Assembly (NCBI GenBank): GCA_964461295.1
Contig: CAYWTX010000697.1
Span: 1-9,959, forward strand
Reading direction: 5' to 3'
Length of the DNA: 9,959 nt
DNA from: CAYWTX01 sp964461295
Lineage (GTDB): Bacteria; Planctomycetota; Phycisphaerae; SM23-33
The notes beneath the pieces are model-generated. The model made no database searches. It was not told where the DNA came from and saw only the letters and a list, made by a program, of their open reading frames with translations. Made by a program: the position numbers and the translations under genes. Below are positions 6,200 to 9,959 of the stretch, in pieces (the first letter of the stretch is position 1; every line of letters begins with the position of its first letter).

Positions 6200-7513
6200 T
6201 CACTTGTCCAACGAGAACTGAGCCCTCGCCGTCTCTGATCCCTTCGTCAGGTTCACTTCGGCTCGCAGTTTCCGGCCGCGAGAGTCGGTCGTCGTCATCT
6301 CGTAGGCGCCCTGGAAGCCGCGGAACGACACGGCGCCGTCCGCGCCGGCCTTGGTTTCCAGGTTCGTGCGCCACTCCTCGCGCAGCATCTTGCTGACGCG
6401 TTGCCCGGCGGGCAGCAGCTTCCAGTCGGCATCGACCAGGGCCGCCTGCGGTCCCAGCCAGTGGCGCTTGGCCCAGAATCCCCAGAACATGAACGCATCC
6501 ACCTTCGGGTGCGCGTACGCCACGCGAAGGAACGTCTCCAGGGTGTCGGCCCGGAGTTTCTCGTCGGCCGTCTTGGAACTCACCTCGGTGATGTGGATCG
6601 GCGCGCCCAGTTCGCCGAGCTTGTCCAGCCGTCGCCAGATCGACCACGGTTCGAGCACGCCGGCCACGTCCAACTCGGCGCGGGTCTTGTTGGGGTCGGC
6701 CTCGGCCAGCCAGGGCGCCAGGCGCTGCGCGGCGTGCTCCTGCACGCCGATGCCGGCGATCTTCGCCCCTTGGGCGCGAAGCCCGCTGGCCAGTTCAATG
6801 TACCGGCGCATCTTCTCGTCGTTGCACAGCACGCCGTACTCGTTGAGGAACAGCGGCGTGCACGGGTCCAGTTCCGCCGCCCGCCGGAACATGTGCGCCC
6901 GGATGTCCTTGCCCAGGCGGTCGAGGTAGAACGAGCCGTCGAGCATCTCGTTGTTCACGTCCCACGCGATCAGCCGCCCGCGGTAGCGGGGGGCGACGTC
7001 GGCCAGGTGACGGTCGACGGCCTCGCGAAGCTGCGCGTCGGTGAGTTGGCGCACCCACGCCTGCACGTACTTGGGCTTGCCCCAGAACAGGCAGTGCCCG
7101 CGCATGGCCAGGCCGTGGTCCTCGGCGAACTTCATCAGCCGGTCTGCCTCGTCGAATGTCAACTTGTTCTTCTCGCGTTCGACCGCGTACCACTTCATCG
7201 CGTTCTCGCAGACCAGCGTGTTGAAGTGGTCGAGGATGAACCTGGCGTACTGCCTGCCGTCGTTGGAATCGGCCCAGAGCAGGCTGCCCCCGACGGCCGT
7301 GCCAAAGTGGAACGCGCTGCGCATCTGGCGCACGGTCACCTTGGCGCCGGCGGCGGGCTTGCCGCCGGCATACGTGCACGTCACGGCGAAGTCGCCCTTG
7401 CGGTGCTTCTCGATCCGCTTGTCCGCTTCCGCCCGCCAATTGCTGCTTGCCATGGTGGTTCCTGACACAATGAGAAGACAGATCGTCGCAGGCACTAACG
7501 TACTGTTGCGCAT
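6200..7513 (-). CDS. Secreted GH10 endo-1,4-beta-xylanase
   Basis: Residues are numbered from the longest start (7552, 450 residues). This is a glycoside hydrolase family 10 enzyme, which cleaves xylan backbones with retention of configuration. The acid/base Glu202 lies in AWDVNNEM and the nucleophile Glu323 in HITEVSSK. Other landmarks are FHFGTAVGG (81-89), ENAMKWY (116-122), RGHCLFWG (151-158), GIGVQEH (267-273) and the C-terminal FMFWGFW (354-360). An N-terminal beta segment (about 53-77) and a C-terminal one (about 396-447) flank the barrel. In RGHCLFWG, glycine replaces the histidine usual after the Trp. Met14 (7513) begins a clean signal peptide (MRNSTLVPATICLLIVSG, then TMASS), so export is expected. 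Starts at 7552, 7540 and 7525 are also in frame. No start has a strong ribosome binding site; 7540 has GGA 7 nt upstream. The gene is divergent from dapL, with a LacI-type palindrome between them. Confidence 0.93.
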   Translation of the reverse strand: MRNSTLVPATICLLIVSGTTMASSNWRAEADKRIEKHRKGDFAVTCTYAGGKPAAGAKVTVRQMRSAFHFGTAVGGSLLWADSNDGRQYARFILDHFNTLVCENAMKWYAVEREKNKLTFDEADRLMKFAEDHGLAMRGHCLFWGKPKYVQAWVRQLTDAQLREAVDRHLADVAPRYRGRLIAWDVNNEMLDGSFYLDRLGKDIRAHMFRRAAELDPCTPLFLNEYGVLCNDEKMRRYIELASGLRAQGAKIAGIGVQEHAAQRLAPWLAEADPNKTRAELDVAGVLEPWSIWRRLDKLGELGAPIHITEVSSKTADEKLRADTLETFLRVAYAHPKVDAFMFWGFWAKRHWLGPQAALVDADWKLLPAGQRVSKMLREEWRTNLETKAGADGAVSFRGFQGAYEMTTTDSRGRKLRAEVNLTKGSETARAQFSLDK

Positions 7514-7522
7514 AGGGCGTCC

Positions 7523-7551
7523 CATATAACGAAAAACCATCTTTGTTTCCA
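7523..7551 (-). promoter_or_regulatory. Weak candidate promoter of the xylanase gene
   Basis: On the minus strand TGGAAA (7551-7546) is followed after 17 nt by TATATG (7528-7523), each matching 4 of 6 consensus positions. The -10 ends 9 nt before ATG 7513. It is mentioned because the spacing resembles the promoter-like sequences before the pseudopilin and cobA-hemD; on its own the match is weak. Confidence 0.2.
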
Positions 7552-7568
7552 TGGATGGATTGGCTTTC

Positions 7569-7580
7569 GCAACCGGTTGC
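7569..7580. promoter_or_regulatory. LacI-family-type operator candidate GCAACCGGTTGC
   Basis: A perfect 12-bp palindrome with a central CG lies in the intergenic region shared by the xylanase and dapL genes. LacI/GalR-family regulators bind even palindromes centred on CG, of the form GCAANCGNTTGC. The centre is about 61 bp upstream of the preferred xylanase start and about 98 bp upstream of dapL. Sugar-dependent control of the xylanase is the natural inference; no LacI-family gene is in the window. Confidence 0.45.
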
Positions 7581-7595
7581 CTTTTGGCGGCGCTG

Positions 7596-7625
7596 TTGCG
7601 GATGGGCGGGCTTCGCCCCTACAAT
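7596..7625 (+). promoter_or_regulatory. Candidate promoter of dapL
   Basis: TTGCGG (7596-7601) is followed after 18 nt by TACAAT (7620-7625). This would give a leader of about 40 nt containing the GAGGA ribosome binding site. The -10 lies in the loop of the GGGCGGGC hairpin. Confidence 0.35.
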
Positions 7626-7633
7626 GCCCGCCC
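7604..7633. repeat. GGGCGGGC inverted repeat with embedded TACAAT
   Basis: GGGCGGGC (7604-7611) and GCCCGCCC (7626-7633) are perfect inverted arms around a 14-nt loop. A smaller hairpin GGGC-TTC-GCCC (7608-7618) competes. On the minus strand it reads TGTAGGGGCGAAGCCCGCCC, a phrase I recall as a dispersed intergenic repeat in several environmental phyla; this is from memory and not checked. Confidence 0.5.
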
Positions 7634-7672
7634 GTCGCGGGATTGGATGCCCGCTCAACGAGGACGCAACTG

Positions 7673-8851
7673 ATGAACGTTACGCCGTCGAACCGTCTCC
7701 AGAAGCTGCCGCCGTACCTGTTCGCCGACCTGCGTCGCCGCATGCGCGAGGCCCAGGCCAAGGGCGTCAAGGTCATCCGCATCGACATCGGCGATCCGGA
7801 CATGCCCGCTCCGGAGCCGATCGTCCGCGAGTGCATCCGGGCCATCGACGACCGCGCCGACGGCGACCGGCACCGCTACGGCTGCGACCGCCCCGTGGCC
7901 GCGTACCCGCGGGCCGTGCGCGACTTCTACAAGCGCAAGTGGGGCGTGAGCCTGGCCGACAACCAGGTCGTGGCCACCTCGGGCAGCAAGGACGCCATCG
8001 CGCAGCTTCCGATGGCGATCCTGAACCCCGGCGACGTCGCCATCGCGCCCATGCCGGGTTACCCCACGTACAACATCGGGCACGTGTTTGCCGGCGCCGT
8101 CACGTTCCAGGTGCCGCTGCGCGCGGCCAACGGCTGGCTGCCGGACTTCGACGAGATCCCGTTGGAGGTGCGGCGGCAGGCGAGGCTGCTGTGGATCAAC
8201 TACCCCAACAACCCGACGACCGCGACGGCCTCGCTGGAGTTCTTCCGGCGGGCGGTGGAGTTCGCCCGGGCCAACGACATCCTCATCGCCCACGACGCCG
8301 CCTACAGCGAGAACACGTACGACGGGTACGTCTCGCCGAGCATCCTCCAGGTGCCGGGGGCCGACGACGTGGCGGTGGAGTTCTTCTCGCTGTCCAAGGC
8401 GTTCTGCATGACCGGCTGGCGGATCGGCGCGATGGTGGGCAACGCCTCGGCCGTGGCGGCGCTGAACGCGGTGAAGGAGAACACCGATAACGGCACGCTG
8501 CGGGCGGTCCAGTTCGCCGCGGCCAAGGCGATGGACGACGCCGAGGCGCTCGTGGGGCCGATCAACGACGTGTACAAGCGCCGGCGCGACCTGGTGGTTG
8601 GGGCCCTTAACGCCGGCGGGTGGAACCTCCAGGCGCCCAAGGCGACGATCTACGTCTGGGCGCCCGTGCCGGAGAAGTACAGGGGCAACAGCACGGCCTT
8701 CGTCACCGAACTGCTCGAGAAAACCGGCGTGATGGTGACCCCCGGGCGCGGGTACGGCCAGTGGGGCGAGGGATACTTCCGCATCTCGCTGACCTATCCG
8801 GATGCGGTGCTCACAGAGGCGATGGATCGGATCATCGGGATGAAGATGTAG
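7673..8851 (+). CDS. dapL: LL-diaminopimelate aminotransferase (class I/II PLP aminotransferase)
   Basis: The predicted product is 392 residues, full length for the DapL family. DapL converts tetrahydrodipicolinate directly to LL-diaminopimelate with glutamate as amino donor, by-passing the acylated intermediates of the lysine/peptidoglycan pathway. Visible are the N-terminal RLQKLPPYLFADL and DIGDPDMPAP (38-47), NYPNNPT (176-182), DAAYSE (208-213) with the cofactor-contacting Asp208 and Tyr211, SLSKAFCMTGWRIG (239-252) with the PLP lysine Lys242, and FRISL (369-373) with the substrate carboxylate-binding Arg370. A related class I aminotransferase acting on another amino acid cannot be fully excluded. 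ATG 7673 is chosen because GAGGA lies 8 nt upstream and the family motif begins a few residues later. The gene is divergent from the xylanase gene and has no operon partner; a long inverted repeat follows it. Confidence 0.88.
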   Translation: MNVTPSNRLQKLPPYLFADLRRRMREAQAKGVKVIRIDIGDPDMPAPEPIVRECIRAIDDRADGDRHRYGCDRPVAAYPRAVRDFYKRKWGVSLADNQVVATSGSKDAIAQLPMAILNPGDVAIAPMPGYPTYNIGHVFAGAVTFQVPLRAANGWLPDFDEIPLEVRRQARLLWINYPNNPTTATASLEFFRRAVEFARANDILIAHDAAYSENTYDGYVSPSILQVPGADDVAVEFFSLSKAFCMTGWRIGAMVGNASAVAALNAVKENTDNGTLRAVQFAAAKAMDDAEALVGPINDVYKRRRDLVVGALNAGGWNLQAPKATIYVWAPVPEKYRGNSTAFVTELLEKTGVMVTPGRGYGQWGEGYFRISLTYPDAVLTEAMDRIIGMKM

Positions 8852-8878
8852 AGGAATTGCGGCGCCGATGAGCGAGGC

Positions 8879-8990
8879 AGACCACGAATCGCACGAATGA
8901 AAACCAATTGCACGAATAAGAGGAGAGGCAGCGGGGGGTGACCGGTCTCTTCTTCGTGTGATTCGTCTTTGTTCGTGTCATTCGTGGTCT
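8879..8990. repeat. Long imperfect inverted repeat built of CACGAAT words
   Basis: The left arm (about 8879-8922) starts AGACCACGAAT and has two further CACGAAT words (8892-8898 and 8911-8917). The right arm (about 8947-8990) is its imperfect reverse complement and ends ATTCGTGGTCT; the outer 11 bp match perfectly. The loop is about 24 nt and G-rich. The arms are A/T-richer than the flanking genes. It may act as a bidirectional terminator for dapL or be a dispersed repeat. It occupies most of the 173-bp gap. Confidence 0.75.
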
Positions 8991-9024
8991 CCCTGCTCCA
9001 TTGCGGACCAACCGCGGGAAGACC

Positions 9025-9438
9025 ATGGAAGTCAGGCTTGAGTCAACCGAGGGCTTCGGCGGGTCGGCCGAGGTCTGGGTCGGCGGGACGCTGCTGTGCG
9101 TGATGGACCAGTACAGCGAGCCGCACAGGGCCGCGACGCCCGGGCTGTTGCCGGACGCCCGCTTCCTGTATCTCAGCAACGAGCGAGTCGCGTGGGAGGA
9201 GGCAGCAGCGGGCAACAAGCAGCGGCGCCAGGGGCTGGACCCGGCGGGGTCGTGGCGGTACGTCGGCTACGGGCGCATCGTGGACGTCATGCCGGTGCTG
9301 ATCGATTTCGACGTGCTGACGATGGAAGACCCAAACTGGAGCAACGACAACACGCTCATAGGCCGGTACGTGAGCGTGCCCATCGACCGGCTCACGATGA
9401 CCAAGGGCGAGGCCCTCCCTGAGGCCGGTCCGCTGTAG
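9025..9438 (+). CDS. Hypothetical protein, 137 residues
   Basis: I do not recognise a family. The predicted product is 137 residues, acidic, with alternating hydrophobic strands (EVRLES, SAEVWVGGTLLCVMD, RYVGYGRIVDVMPVLIDFDVLTM, IGRYVSVPIDRLTM) and one charged helix-like stretch at about 52-69. This suggests a small beta-barrel or beta-sandwich. It has no signal peptide, no membrane helix and only one cysteine (Cys25). ATG 9025 is preferred; a TTG at 9001 is in frame but lies beside the repeat. The ribosome binding site is weak (GGGAAG close to the ATG). Codon use matches the neighbouring genes, which supports a real gene. A hairpin overlaps its stop codon, and the next gene starts 109 bp further on. 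Confidence 0.7.
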   Translation: MEVRLESTEGFGGSAEVWVGGTLLCVMDQYSEPHRAATPGLLPDARFLYLSNERVAWEEAAAGNKQRRQGLDPAGSWRYVGYGRIVDVMPVLIDFDVLTMEDPNWSNDNTLIGRYVSVPIDRLTMTKGEALPEAGPL

Positions 9439-9447
9439 CGGGACCGG
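9425..9447 (+). terminator. Hairpin across the stop codon of the hypothetical gene
   Basis: CCGGTCCGC (9425-9433) pairs with 9438-9447 through one bulged G around a TGTA loop that contains most of the stop codon. No T-tract follows, so termination is plausible but not proven; it could instead protect the 3' end of the mRNA. Confidence 0.35.
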
Positions 9448-9517
9448 TCCCATCTCAGAAGAAAAGACCTGCAATAGTTCCTGCCATCGGCTCGTTCATG
9501 AGGGGGGTTGTTGTTTG

Positions 9518-9534
9518 CGCCGGCCAAGCCGGCG
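9518..9534. repeat. CGCCGGC hairpin upstream of the peptidase gene
   Basis: CGCCGGC (9518-9524) and GCCGGCG (9528-9534) are perfect arms around CAA. The hairpin ends a few bases before the GGGAG ribosome binding site of the gene at 9548, so it could lie in the leader and affect initiation. Confidence 0.5.
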
Positions 9535-9547
9535 TTGGGAGCGCACC

Positions 9548-9959
9548 ATGAAACGATGGCGGATCGGACGACTGTGGCTGGCGGCGGCGGTGGCGGCGGC
9601 GGTGGCGGCGTTGGCGACGTGGCCGGCGGTGGCGCCGGCGTGGGGCGGCGAAGCCAGGACGATTCCCACGGACGTGGCGAAGATCGAGACGGGCCACGGC
9701 GCCGAAGCGGGCAGGCGGCAAGAGGAAGCGAAACTCTATCAGACCATCGTCACCAGGTTCGCCGACGCGAACATGGAAGGGCGCGGCGCGGGGACCAAGG
9801 GGATTGAACTGGCTCGCGACTACATTGCGGGCGAGTTCAGGCGGTTGGGGTTGAAGCCGGCGTTCGGCGAGTCGTACCTCCAGCCGATCGAGGCGCCGCT
9901 GTCGGTCTCGGTGGAGAAGCAGGATCTGGTGTTCACGACGGCGGGCAAGGCCGTCGGCG
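9548..9959 (+). CDS. Secreted M28-like peptidase, N-terminal part (runs off the window)
   Basis: The frame is open from ATG 9548 to the window end, giving 137 residues. The start has GGGAG 7 nt upstream. A signal peptide is clear: MKRWRIGRLWL, then an alanine/valine-rich core of about 22 residues ending APAWGGEA. The mature part contains the N-terminal signature of M28-family zinc aminopeptidases, NMEGRGAGTKGIELARDYIA (about 82-101), followed by FRRLGLKPAFGESYLQPIEA. In this family that segment precedes the metal-binding catalytic domain, which lies outside the window, so catalytic residues cannot be checked. The signal peptide is encoded by a near-perfect 12-nt periodicity of GCG/GTG codons. 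The homology call rests on this one segment. Confidence 0.75.
   Translation, partial: MKRWRIGRLWLAAAVAAAVAALATWPAVAPAWGGEARTIPTDVAKIETGHGAEAGRRQEEAKLYQTIVTRFADANMEGRGAGTKGIELARDYIAGEFRRLGLKPAFGESYLQPIEAPLSVSVEKQDLVFTTAGKAVG

Overview
The window is about 10 kb of very GC-rich bacterial DNA. It looks like a planctomycete chromosome, most probably a relative of the Phycisphaerae. The clues are a class III pseudopilin with an alanine before the cleavage site and an H-x10-DG tail, a DapL-type lysine pathway enzyme, a cobA-hemD fusion, a planctomycete-type metallophosphoesterase remnant, and low-complexity palindromic intergenic DNA. This assignment is inferred from protein style, not from a marker gene.

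Layout, left to right. 1-831 holds no convincing gene but is rich in perfect palindromes and hairpins. 832-4938 is a minus-strand block: cobA-hemD (SUMT plus uroporphyrinogen-III synthase), then leuC 53 bp downstream (probably co-transcribed), then a pseudopilin with its own strong sigma70-like promoter. 5197-5550 is a small plus-strand PilZ (c-di-GMP receptor) gene with a good ribosome binding site, an upstream dyad and a rho-independent terminator. 5704-6118 (minus) is the C-terminal remnant of a calcineurin-like phosphoesterase. 6200-7513 (minus) is a secreted GH10 xylanase, divergent from dapL (7673-8851, plus). Their shared intergenic region carries a perfect 12-bp LacI-type palindrome and a GGGCGGGC inverted repeat. 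A long inverted repeat built of CACGAAT words lies behind dapL. After it come an unrecognised 137-residue gene and the 5' end of a secreted M28-like peptidase that runs off the window.

The genes do not form one system. They are housekeeping biosynthesis (tetrapyrrole, leucine, lysine/peptidoglycan), polysaccharide degradation, and surface or signalling functions. I found no defence system, prophage, CRISPR array or complete transposon. The most unusual feature is inside cobA-hemD: three 57-bp (19-codon) repeat units, two of them identical, each encoding hairpins, inserted in frame into a loop of the HemD domain. This looks like a palindromic repeat element that has colonised a coding gene. 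A second theme is that the best promoter-like sequences for the pseudopilin and cobA-hemD lie 6-8 nt before the ATG, which would give leaderless or nearly leaderless mRNAs.
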